From: Methylotenera sp.
Lineage (GTDB): Bacteria > Pseudomonadota > Gammaproteobacteria > Burkholderiales > Methylophilaceae
Length of the DNA stretch: 64,000 nt
Reading direction: 5' to 3'
Assembly: GCF_029945705.1 (NCBI RefSeq)
Contig: NZ_JAQSDC010000036.1
Span: 62,001-126,000 of the forward strand
Part shown: piece by piece, positions 36,188 to 43,745 of the stretch
Layout of the letters: every line of letters starts with the position of its first letter
Position numbering within the stretch: position 1 is the stretch's first letter
The notes under the pieces: generated by a model
Told to the model about the DNA's origin: nothing
The model's input: only the letters and a program-made list of their open reading frames with translations
Database searches by the model: none
Made by a program: the position numbers and the translations under genes

Positions 36188-37699
36188 TTAGATTTCTAAT
36201 TGTGGACGACCTGCTTCTGGCCAATCCAAGTGGAAGAACTCACCACGTGGTTTGTCAGTACGCTCATAAGTATGCGCACCGAAGTAGTCACGTTGACCTT
36301 GTAGCAAGTTAGCTGGCAACACGGCACTGCGGTAACCATCATAATATGCCATAGCCGCTGCAAAACCTTGCGCTGGAATACCGTTTGTGACTGCCAAGGC
36401 AATCACTTTACGCCAACCTTCTTGACCATCGTTCATGGCTTGCGTGAAGTATGGATCTAGCATCAAGTTTTTCAAGCGTGAGTTCAATGCGTAAGCATCA
36501 GTGATTTTTTGCAAGAAACGTGCGCGGATAATACAACCACCGCGCCAGATTTGAGCGATTTCACCGAAGTTCAATTTCCAGTTGTAAGCTACTTGTGCTT
36601 TATCAATCAATTGGAAACCTTGCGCGTAAGCACAGATTTTTGAGCAATATAAAGCGTTTTTAATCGCTTCGATAATGGCTTTTTTGTCGCCTTCAACTTT
36701 AATTTCTGGGCCTTTTAAGATTTTGCTAGCTTCAACACGCTCTTCTTTTAAGCTTGAAAGTGCGCGTGCATAAACTGCCGCAGCAATCGCGTTAGCTGGT
36801 GCGCCTAATTCAAGCGCGTTCGCTGCAGTCCATTGACCTGTACCTTTTTGACCAGCAGTATCTAGAATCTTGTCTACCAAGAAGCCAGGACCCATTGGGT
36901 CTTTTTGTTGCAGAATATCAGCGGTAATTTCAATCAAGAAGCTTGATAACTCGCCTTTGTTCCACTCTTCAAATACTTTACCGATTTCATTTGCTGGCAT
37001 GCCAAGCAAGTTTTTCATCAACCAGTAAGCTTCGCAAATCAATTGCATGTCGATATATTCAATACCGTTGTGCACCATTTTTACATAATGACCAGCACCA
37101 TCTGGGCCAATGTATTCAGCACAAGCAAAACCGCCAACCACTGGCTTACCTGGTGTTCCACCTTCCATAGGCTCGCCTGTTTTAGCGTCTACTTTAGCAG
37201 CGATGTCGCGCCAAATTGGCTCTAAACTCGCCCATGCTTTACGTGTACCTGATGGCATTAATGAAGGGCCGAAACGTGCGCCAGTTTCACCACCTGAAAC
37301 GCCAGAACCGATGAAGTCGATGCCTTTAACAGCTAATTCTTTTTCACGGCGGATAGTATCTGTCCACAATGAGTTACCACCGTCAATAATGATGTCGCCT
37401 TGCTCTAAGAAAGGTAATAAAGCATTAATCGTAACGTCTGTTGCGCTTCCAGCTTTAACTAACAAAATGATTTTACGTGGGCGTTTGATGCTTAAAACAA
37501 ATGAAGCTAAATCAGCATGACCTACAACACGTTCGTGTGATGGCTCATTCTTTTTACATTCTTCAATGAAGTTCACCATTTTTTTAGAATCACGGTTATA
37601 AACCGCAATGGTATAGCCATGATCGGCAATATTCAGAGCCAAGTTTTGGCCCATAACAGCTAGGCCAACTAGGCCAATATCAGCATTTTGTGTAGACAT
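36188..37699 (-). CDS. gnd: 6-phosphogluconate dehydrogenase, decarboxylating
   Basis: Oxidises 6-phosphogluconate to ribulose 5-phosphate and CO2. In ribulose monophosphate methylotrophs this closes the dissimilatory formaldehyde oxidation cycle. A 503-residue protein with the N-terminal dinucleotide fold ([22 protein letters not shown]; the usual GxGxxG is GLAVMG), the substrate-binding signature IIDGGNSLW, the catalytic region [15 protein letters not shown] with lysine in [12 protein letters not shown], and the C-terminal helical domain. Length matches the long (about 470-500 residue) form. A palindrome lies about 70 bp upstream of ATG 37699. Confidence 0.97.
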   Translation of the reverse strand: MSTQNADIGLVGLAVMGQNLALNIADHGYTIAVYNRDSKKMVNFIEECKKNEPSHERVVGHADLASFVLSIKRPRKIILLVKAGSATDVTINALLPFLEQGDIIIDGGNSLWTDTIRREKELAVKGIDFIGSGVSGGETGARFGPSLMPSGTRKAWASLEPIWRDIAAKVDAKTGEPMEGGTPGKPVVGGFACAEYIGPDGAGHYVKMVHNGIEYIDMQLICEAYWLMKNLLGMPANEIGKVFEEWNKGELSSFLIEITADILQQKDPMGPGFLVDKILDTAGQKGTGQWTAANALELGAPANAIAAAVYARALSSLKEERVEASKILKGPEIKVEGDKKAIIEAIKNALYCSKICAYAQGFQLIDKAQVAYNWKLNFGEIAQIWRGGCIIRARFLQKITDAYALNSRLKNLMLDPYFTQAMNDGQEGWRKVIALAVTNGIPAQGFAAAMAYYDGYRSAVLPANLLQGQRDYFGAHTYERTDKPRGEFFHLDWPEAGRPQLEI

Positions 37700-37765
37700 T
37701 TATCTTCTCTTTTGGAGTTGTTTAATGGAAAGGGTGTTTTTGTACGCGAGATTATAAAACTTTTA

Positions 37766-37790
37766 GCGAATTAAATCGTTATAAATTCGC
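37766..37790. promoter_or_regulatory. Inverted repeat upstream of gnd
   Basis: GCGAATT (37766-37772) and AATTCGC (37784-37790) are exact complements with an 11-bp centre, 67 bp upstream of the gnd start. The AT-rich setting and position suggest an operator. The regulator is unknown. Confidence 0.4.
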
Positions 37791-37881
37791 ATAATTAGTG
37801 CTTTATTTTGCTTTTTTCGAGCGTTTATTGGAAAAATATTTGAGTTGCCTTTGACGCTAGACAATAGTGGTGAATTTACAC

Positions 37882-38100
37882 CTAGAAATCACTACTTCGT
37901 CCTGAAGAGTAGCCTTGTGGCACATCGTTTTGTAGCTCTCCGCATTGCGCGCAACGATGATCATGCATGGTTGGACTTAATATCAAGTCTGCACTGCCGC
38001 AGAACTTGCAGTGTTTAGCCGTTTCTACTGGCGCCTTATGATGTGTTTCATGGTGTTCGGTAGCCACTTTAGTGCTACCCAAACCGTACTTATTATCCAT
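37882..38100 (-). CDS. Small zinc-ribbon protein
   Basis: A 72-residue protein with two CxxC pairs (HCKFCGSADL and HRCAQCGEL) spaced for one zinc ribbon, and a His-rich N-terminal part (TEHHETHHKAP). ATG 38100 is chosen because GGAGG lies 7 nt upstream. The longer frame from 38145 would bury that ribosome site in coding sequence. I do not recognise a named family. The His-rich stretch may bind metal. It lies alone between gnd and the lipoprotein gene. Confidence 0.75.
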   Translation of the reverse strand: MDNKYGLGSTKVATEHHETHHKAPVETAKHCKFCGSADLILSPTMHDHRCAQCGELQNDVPQGYSSGRSSDF

Positions 38101-38207
38101 GGTGAAACCTCCATAGTTAATACCGCAGTTAATACAAGAGTTCAATGTTGAACCGTTAAATTACGCCCTTTTACTGCTATAGGCAAGGGCTAAATAGTAT
38201 CGCCAAC

Positions 38208-38567
38208 TTACTTTTTGACTGGTGGCTTGCAGCCAGTATAAGCGATTTTCTCACCATCATTTAAGGTCGTTGTATCACCGTTAATCAACAGCGTAATATT
38301 GCCGCTAGTAAAGCGATTACTATTGTCCGTAGATTTAGCTAAATTCACTTCATGATCAGGGTAAATCAACCAAGCATCATTACCGTTATTTAGCATACGC
38401 ACATAAAATTGCTTACCTTCTTCACATTGATAGGCGATTGCATTTTGTGGCGTGCGTGATTGCACCTGCACACTAGTACTAAACGGATTAAGGTTAAAAG
38501 AACTACATGACGGCTGCATTGCTATTAAACTTGCCAAGATAATCCATTGATTTAATTTTTTTGTCAT
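38208..38567 (-). CDS. MliC-like lysozyme inhibitor lipoprotein
   Basis: A 119-residue protein with a hydrophobic signal and Cys21 in a poor lipobox (MQPSC). The remaining part has the MliC layout: YQCEEGKQFYVRM near the start of the domain, VNLAKS in the middle, and an ending TTLNDGEKIAYTGCK with the second cysteine of the disulfide. MliC proteins protect periplasmic peptidoglycan from C-type lysozyme. The residues that block the lysozyme active site cannot be checked without alignment. Confidence 0.6.
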   Translation of the reverse strand: MTKKLNQWIILASLIAMQPSCSSFNLNPFSTSVQVQSRTPQNAIAYQCEEGKQFYVRMLNNGNDAWLIYPDHEVNLAKSTDNSNRFTSGNITLLINGDTTTLNDGEKIAYTGCKPPVKK

Positions 38568-38658
38568 ACTTTGAATCCTTAAATTTATAACGCTTGATGC
38601 AAACCTAAATCATACATGCGCTTGCCATGTATGCATAAGCTAACTATTTTTATTAAAC

Positions 38659-39651
38659 TCATATCTCTTTATTAAAGCCAGCGCGGCTTAATCTATCCAA
38701 CACCGCCGCCCAAGACGGACTATCTGGCGGCAGTTCAACTAACAATCTATCCACTTTTAAGGCATCAAGTTGATGTAAAGCGCCATATAACTTCTCGGCC
38801 ACTTCTGCTGGTTGATTAGATAACTGAGCAGTATGACAGCGAGGCTTATTGCCATCGCCCATTAACAAGGCAGCACAAGTTTTGCCTGTGTTTATTAATT
38901 GCTCAGAGGTCTCAAGTAAAGCGGCCCTATCTTTAAATAGTAATAATGGTGTGCGTGGGGAGTAGTGCAATGCATGCTGACCTGGGGCTTTCGGAGTTAA
39001 AGTTTTCGCATTTGCCTTATTCATAGCGTATTCACTTACCGTTTTCCGCTGCGGCTTGCCTACTACTTTAGCAATATCGGCCTCGCTAATCATTCCAGGG
39101 CGTAGTAGTTGCCACTCCCCATCAGTTGCGACACTCACTATAGTTGACTCAATGCCCACTTGGCAGGCACCGCCATCTAACACTGGAATACTCGCACCTA
39201 ATCCCGCTTCAACGTGAGCCGCCGTAGTTGGGCTAAGTTGGGTAAATAAATTAGCCGATGGCGCGGCAACGCTTAACTTGCTTAATCTTAGCAGTTCTAA
39301 AGCTACAGGATGATTTGGTACACGTAAGGCAATAGTTGGCTCGCCGCCACGCACCACACGTGAAACATGATTTTTCGCTGGCAGTATTAAGGTAAGGGCA
39401 CCAGGCCAAAAGGCTCTGGCTAGTTTAACTGCAACTTCTGGGAATTCTGCAGCCCACTCGTTAACTTGACTTATATCGGCAATATGTACGATTAGCGGAT
39501 GGTCAGCAGGGCGCTGCTTTGTTGTAAAGATTTTCTGCAACGCAATATCATTTGTCGCGTCTGCCGCTAAGCCGTAAACCGTTTCGGTAGGAATCGCCAC
39601 AACTTCGCCATTTTGAAGCCTTGCTGCGGCTTCTTGTAAACTAATGCGCAT
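38659..39651 (-). CDS. L-threonylcarbamoyladenylate synthase (Sua5 type)
   Basis: Makes threonylcarbamoyl-AMP from threonine, bicarbonate and ATP for the t6A modification of ANN-decoding tRNAs. A 330-residue protein with the YrdC domain in residues 1-200 (AIPTETVYGLAADA, KQRPADHPLIVHI, SVAAPSANLF) and the C-terminal Sua5 domain. The linker around APGQHALHYSPRTPL is the one that closes over the active site. The length shows the long Sua5 type rather than short TsaC. ATG 39651. Confidence 0.95.
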   Translation of the reverse strand: MRISLQEAAARLQNGEVVAIPTETVYGLAADATNDIALQKIFTTKQRPADHPLIVHIADISQVNEWAAEFPEVAVKLARAFWPGALTLILPAKNHVSRVVRGGEPTIALRVPNHPVALELLRLSKLSVAAPSANLFTQLSPTTAAHVEAGLGASIPVLDGGACQVGIESTIVSVATDGEWQLLRPGMISEADIAKVVGKPQRKTVSEYAMNKANAKTLTPKAPGQHALHYSPRTPLLLFKDRAALLETSEQLINTGKTCAALLMGDGNKPRCHTAQLSNQPAEVAEKLYGALHQLDALKVDRLLVELPPDSPSWAAVLDRLSRAGFNKEI

Positions 39652-39763
39652 ATAAAAATAATTGCTGATACAAAACGACTATTTTACTACTTATGTCACT
39701 TAACAATCATCATTTGCCTGCGATACGTTAAAATAGCGCATCTCTATTCATTAAGAACCCATC

Positions 39764-40105
39764 ATGAAACAAACGCCAGTAAAAGAAATCACCGTTGAAC
39801 ATAATCCAGCACAATCAAAACTTGATACGCTTAACGTGAGTAAATGGCCAACATGGCAAAAAGAGGTTTCTACTTTTCCATGGGCATTCCCAGAGCAAGA
39901 AATTGCTTATATTTTAGAAGGTGAGTGCGTTGTGACGACTTGCTGCGGCACCACTGTTACGTTTGGTAAGGGTGATTTGGTGACTTTTCCAGCTGGCATG
40001 AAAATCACTTGGGAAGTAAAACAAGCACTGCATAAACATTATCAATTAGATGGCAACATTGTTACCCAAACATTTAAACGCATTAAAGCGGCGTTAAAAC
40101 TATAA
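39764..40105 (+). CDS. Small cupin protein (DUF861/EutQ-like)
   Basis: A 113-residue single cupin with the pattern IAYILEGECVVTT...FGKGDLVTFPAGMKITWEV, which matches the (S)-ureidoglycine/EutQ-like cupin group. The metal-ligand histidines of many cupins are largely replaced here, so it may not be a metalloenzyme. The function is unknown. It is convergent with alkB, with one base between the stop codons. Confidence 0.8.
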   Translation: MKQTPVKEITVEHNPAQSKLDTLNVSKWPTWQKEVSTFPWAFPEQEIAYILEGECVVTTCCGTTVTFGKGDLVTFPAGMKITWEVKQALHKHYQLDGNIVTQTFKRIKAALKL

Positions 40106-40106
40106 C

Positions 40107-40745
40107 TTAACCTGCTTTTCGAAAAGTAAGGTTATACCGATACGCACCCAAAATAGGGTGCGTATTCATTTTCAGTGGTGCTATAGCGTGAAAATTAAGG
40201 CGTGATTCACCGCCCCACACAATAACATCACCATGCACTAAGGGGATTCTGAGAGTTTTATCCGTTCGAGCTAAGCCGCCAAATTTAAATACCGCGGGTA
40301 TTCCCAATGAAACGCTCACGATAGGCTGATTAAAATCCAACTCATTTTTATCCTGATGCAAACCCATGCTGGCACCAACTTGATACTGATTGATTAAACA
40401 TGCATCGGGTTGAAAATTATCAAATCCAGCTTCAGCCGCTGCCAAAACCGCAAGTTGCTGAAAACTAACTGGCATCAATGGCCAAGGCTTATTATTGGCT
40501 GGGTCTTTCATATCATAGCGGTAACCTTGGCGGTCACTCACCCAGCCTAGCGCGCCACAATTGGTCATAGCCGCAGACATTGCAAAACCCATTTTTGTCA
40601 TCATGAAACGTAACGGCGCTTGGCTGACAAGCTCTGCCAAATCCATCAATAGCGACTGTTCGTTCGCTAATGCGTAACTTTTTAGCAAATAAGCATCTTT
40701 AACTATTTCCAGCTTGTTTGGCTGTATATTCGCAAATAAATCCAT
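40107..40745 (-). CDS. alkB: AlkB DNA/RNA alkylation repair dioxygenase
   Basis: An Fe(II)/2-oxoglutarate dioxygenase that removes methyl groups from 1-methyladenine and 3-methylcytosine. A 212-residue protein with the iron ligands HxD in GLHQDKNEL and the later His in LNFHAIAPL, and the 2-oxoglutarate arginine in YRYNLTFR. The substrate loop WVSDRQGYRYD is also present. A methylotroph faces methylating by-products, which fits (inference). No ada lies nearby. Confidence 0.95.
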   Translation of the reverse strand: MDLFANIQPNKLEIVKDAYLLKSYALANEQSLLMDLAELVSQAPLRFMMTKMGFAMSAAMTNCGALGWVSDRQGYRYDMKDPANNKPWPLMPVSFQQLAVLAAAEAGFDNFQPDACLINQYQVGASMGLHQDKNELDFNQPIVSVSLGIPAVFKFGGLARTDKTLRIPLVHGDVIVWGGESRLNFHAIAPLKMNTHPILGAYRYNLTFRKAG

Positions 40746-41128
40746 TCAAACTTCCTTTACTTAGGCATTGAGCGCATTTACAGAGCCGCTTTTATCTAAG
40801 TCAACTTATTGAGTATATTAAGATGTTAGCGAGAAAGTTAAGGGCAAGTTGACTAGCGCTTGATTGACTCACCCTAAATTAATTCGCAAAACTGCCGAAA
40901 TAATGCTATACATACATAAAATTTAAACCATTATTTGAAATTGTTTAAATTAAATCACCGCCATTATCCCTACCGCCAAGCCATTTCCTCTAATGTTGGG
41001 AGTGGAATAGAGCATATTAATAGTAATAAACGCGATAAATGATATAGGCACTAACAGCAGAAGTTAGTAAAAATTTAAACTACAGATTTAAACCACACTA
41101 GTGATGACTTTGTTTTTGGAATTTAATC
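40746..41128. other. Divergent intergenic region alkB / diguanylate cyclase
   Basis: 383 bp without a gene. It holds one perfect 8-bp inverted repeat, ATTTAAAC (40921-40928) and GTTTAAAT (40943-40950), and a small stem ACTAAC/GTTAGT close to the diguanylate cyclase start. No strong promoter or riboswitch was identified. Confidence 0.45.
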
Positions 41129-42550
41129 ATGTCAATATTACTTAATACAAGCAATTTGCTGCCACATGGTTACTGCATTAACTGGTCGCCTACTCTTTTA
41201 TGGCTGTATGTGGCGTCTGATGCCGCGATTGTGTTAGCTTACTACTCAATACCTTTAACTTTAACGTACTTTGTTTGGCAAAGAAAAGACTTACAATTTC
41301 GTGGGATTTTTTTGCTATTTAGCACATTTATTCTTTCTTGCGGCACTACTCACTTACTCGACATTATCATTTTTTGGAATCCCATTTACTGGCTAGACGC
41401 GGGCATGAAAGCCTTCACAGCCACGATTTCAGTGATTACAGCGATAGCCCTAGTCTATATTACGCCTCAGGCATTAAAGTTACCCTCTCCTTCTCAATAC
41501 GATAAAGAGGTCTATGACCGTTTACAAGCGTATGAGGCACTAAAAGAGGCTCAAGCATCACTGATTGAAGTCGATGAATATAAAAAATCTGAAGTTGCGT
41601 TGCATGCGAGTGAGCAAAGACTGCAATTAGTATTAAAAGCCAGCCAACTTGGATTTTGGGATTGGGACATCAAGAATAATATTGTGACTAGAAATGAGCG
41701 TTGGGCAGAGATGCTAGGCTATCAATTGAGTGATATTGAATTTTCAGTCAAGCAATGGGAGGATTTTATTCACCCTGACGATAGGAAAATAGCATGGCAA
41801 TCAATCCAAGACAATATTGAAGGCCGTTCAGCAACACATGCGCTTGAATACCGTATGCGCACAAAAAATGGTGAATACAAGTGGATACTTGATCAAGCGC
41901 AAGTGGTATCAAGGGATGTTAATAACAAAGCGACTCGCATGTGCGGAACGCATACAGACATTACCGAACGTAAAAACATGGAAGAGCAAGTGCGCAACTT
42001 TGCTTTTTATGACGCGCTTACCCAATTGCCTAACCGACGCCTCTTAGGCGACAGGTTAACCAAAGCCATCTCTACCAGCAAGCGAAGTGGATATTATGGT
42101 GCACTGATGTTTCTCGATCTAGATAACTTTAAGCCAATTAATGACGCGCATGGACATCATGCTGGCGATTTACTATTAATTGAAGCGGCCAGTCGCTTAA
42201 CAGGCTGTATTAGAGAGGTTGATACGGTTGCACGCCTTGGTGGCGATGAGTTCGTATTGATATTGAATGAGTTAAGCCTAGATAAAGCAGAATCCATTTC
42301 AGAGACTAAGTTGGTCGCTGAAAAAATACTAGACGTATTATCTAAGCCATACTTGCTAATAGAAACGCATGTTGGGCAAAAGGATAAGGTCATCGAGCAT
42401 CACTGCACTGCCAGCATTGGCGCTGTTGTATTCATTAAGGATCAAGCCAGCGAGGCTGACCTCATGAGCTGGGCAGATGCTGCCATGTATACAGCCAAGG
42501 ACGAAGGTCGGAATTTAATTCGATTCCATGGTGACTCTGCAATCCTTTAA
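41129..42550 (+). CDS. Diguanylate cyclase with ethylene-receptor-like (ETR1-type) membrane sensor and PAS domain
   Basis: A 473-residue signalling protein. Residues about 22-115 form three membrane helices matching the ethylene/copper-binding domain of plant ETR1. Asp31, Tyr38, Ile41, Pro42, Cys71 and His75 all align with ETR1 Asp25, Tyr32, Ile35, Pro36, Cys65 and His69 at a constant offset of six. A short coiled coil follows, then a PAS/PAC domain (about 165-285), then GGDEF (about 290-465) with intact active site RLGGDEF and the RxxD inhibitory site (REVD) five residues before it. It should therefore make cyclic di-GMP. The ligand could be ethylene, another small alkene, or copper itself. 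No EAL domain. Confidence 0.88.
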   Translation: MSILLNTSNLLPHGYCINWSPTLLWLYVASDAAIVLAYYSIPLTLTYFVWQRKDLQFRGIFLLFSTFILSCGTTHLLDIIIFWNPIYWLDAGMKAFTATISVITAIALVYITPQALKLPSPSQYDKEVYDRLQAYEALKEAQASLIEVDEYKKSEVALHASEQRLQLVLKASQLGFWDWDIKNNIVTRNERWAEMLGYQLSDIEFSVKQWEDFIHPDDRKIAWQSIQDNIEGRSATHALEYRMRTKNGEYKWILDQAQVVSRDVNNKATRMCGTHTDITERKNMEEQVRNFAFYDALTQLPNRRLLGDRLTKAISTSKRSGYYGALMFLDLDNFKPINDAHGHHAGDLLLIEAASRLTGCIREVDTVARLGGDEFVLILNELSLDKAESISETKLVAEKILDVLSKPYLLIETHVGQKDKVIEHHCTASIGAVVFIKDQASEADLMSWADAAMYTAKDEGRNLIRFHGDSAIL

Positions 42551-42617
42551 TACATTTACTCTCTAAAATTTGCTTAGAATTAATGCACTTAAACTGCGCT
42601 GAAATAGACTAAGCTAT

Positions 42618-43646
42618 TTATTTTTCGCTTTTTTCTACCGTATTCAGTTGCTCAAGTGTATTCTCATCTAGTGCGCTCAGCATACCACTCCAGTCTTTCA
42701 GTTCAGCCAATGCGCCTTGTTCTTTGGCAATTTTAGCAAGTGCTAAAACGCTAGAAGTATGGTGTGGATTTAGTACTAAAACTCGTTTAAATTCCGCTTT
42801 AGCTTGCTCTACTGCGCCTAGATTATATTGCGCGAGTGCATCATAATAAATCGCTTCAGGCTCAGTTGGCTCATGCTGTTGCCATTCGTTAGCAACCACC
42901 AGCAAATCTTGCCATTTACCTGCTTGCATCGGCAGCACTACTTGCATCCAATATGGGCGTTTTTCAAGCGGTGCATCCCAAAAGGCTGGCTCTGTTTGAA
43001 TCACTTTATCGGTCTCAGGTAATGCCATGGCAGCTTTAATCCATTTAGCAGGCACATTGTAGTAATAGGCATTTGCACCGGGACTTTTAACGGTATTTAA
43101 GCCAATTAACTTGCCTTGGTCATTAAACAGCGGACTACCACTTGCCCCCATTTGGAACGAGGCTGATGTACGAATTACATAACTATCGTCCATGGCGTAT
43201 AAGGCTTTAATCTTACCCACGGTGGTGAGTGGCTTGGCTGCACCACCTGGGAAACCAACTGAAAAGGTTGAAGCTTCATAAACGAGCGGGTTATCATCAG
43301 CAAAAGTCGCTGGTTTTAGGGGTAGAAATTGAAAACGAAGTATACATACATCGTGCTTCCAATCGGCTCTAACTGCTTCAGGGATATATGTCTCACCCAT
43401 GGCAGTCACATTGCTACCCAAAGAATCGGCTAAAACATGGCAATTGGTTGCCACTAAATTTTCCGCCACCACCACACCCGAGCCACTGCCTTGCCTGCCT
43501 GTTTTAGTGACGGTATGCACCTTAACAATCGTACCCTTGAGATTGTAGACCAACTCTGGAGATGGCTCTGCCGATGCGACTTGAATCACGATGAGCTGAC
43601 TCATCATCATGGGAAGTAATAATTTACTTAAGAATTGAAATCTCAT
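42618..43646 (-). CDS. Exported trypsin-like serine protease with C-terminal TPR-like region
   Basis: A 342-residue protein with a signal peptide (LLLPMMMSQLIVIQVASA). The chymotrypsin-like fold shows the catalytic triad: His in ATNCHVLAD, Asp in HDVCILRF and Ser in GASGSPLFN. After about residue 225 a helical part follows with one or two TPR-like repeats (EAIYYDALAQYNLGAVEQAKAEFKRVL). There is no PDZ domain, so it is not a DegP-type enzyme. Substrate unknown. It ends about 100 bp from the nitrate reductase stop. Confidence 0.85.
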   Translation of the reverse strand: MRFQFLSKLLLPMMMSQLIVIQVASAEPSPELVYNLKGTIVKVHTVTKTGRQGSGSGVVVAENLVATNCHVLADSLGSNVTAMGETYIPEAVRADWKHDVCILRFQFLPLKPATFADDNPLVYEASTFSVGFPGGAAKPLTTVGKIKALYAMDDSYVIRTSASFQMGASGSPLFNDQGKLIGLNTVKSPGANAYYYNVPAKWIKAAMALPETDKVIQTEPAFWDAPLEKRPYWMQVVLPMQAGKWQDLLVVANEWQQHEPTEPEAIYYDALAQYNLGAVEQAKAEFKRVLVLNPHHTSSVLALAKIAKEQGALAELKDWSGMLSALDENTLEQLNTVEKSEK

Positions 43647-43745
43647 CTTTTAGCCTTGTTATTGGATTAACAAGAATAATGGATTGTAAAACTGAGAGTT
43701 GGTTCCAGTATTTATTGTCAGGCTTACTCAGCAGTTTTTAAGAGA

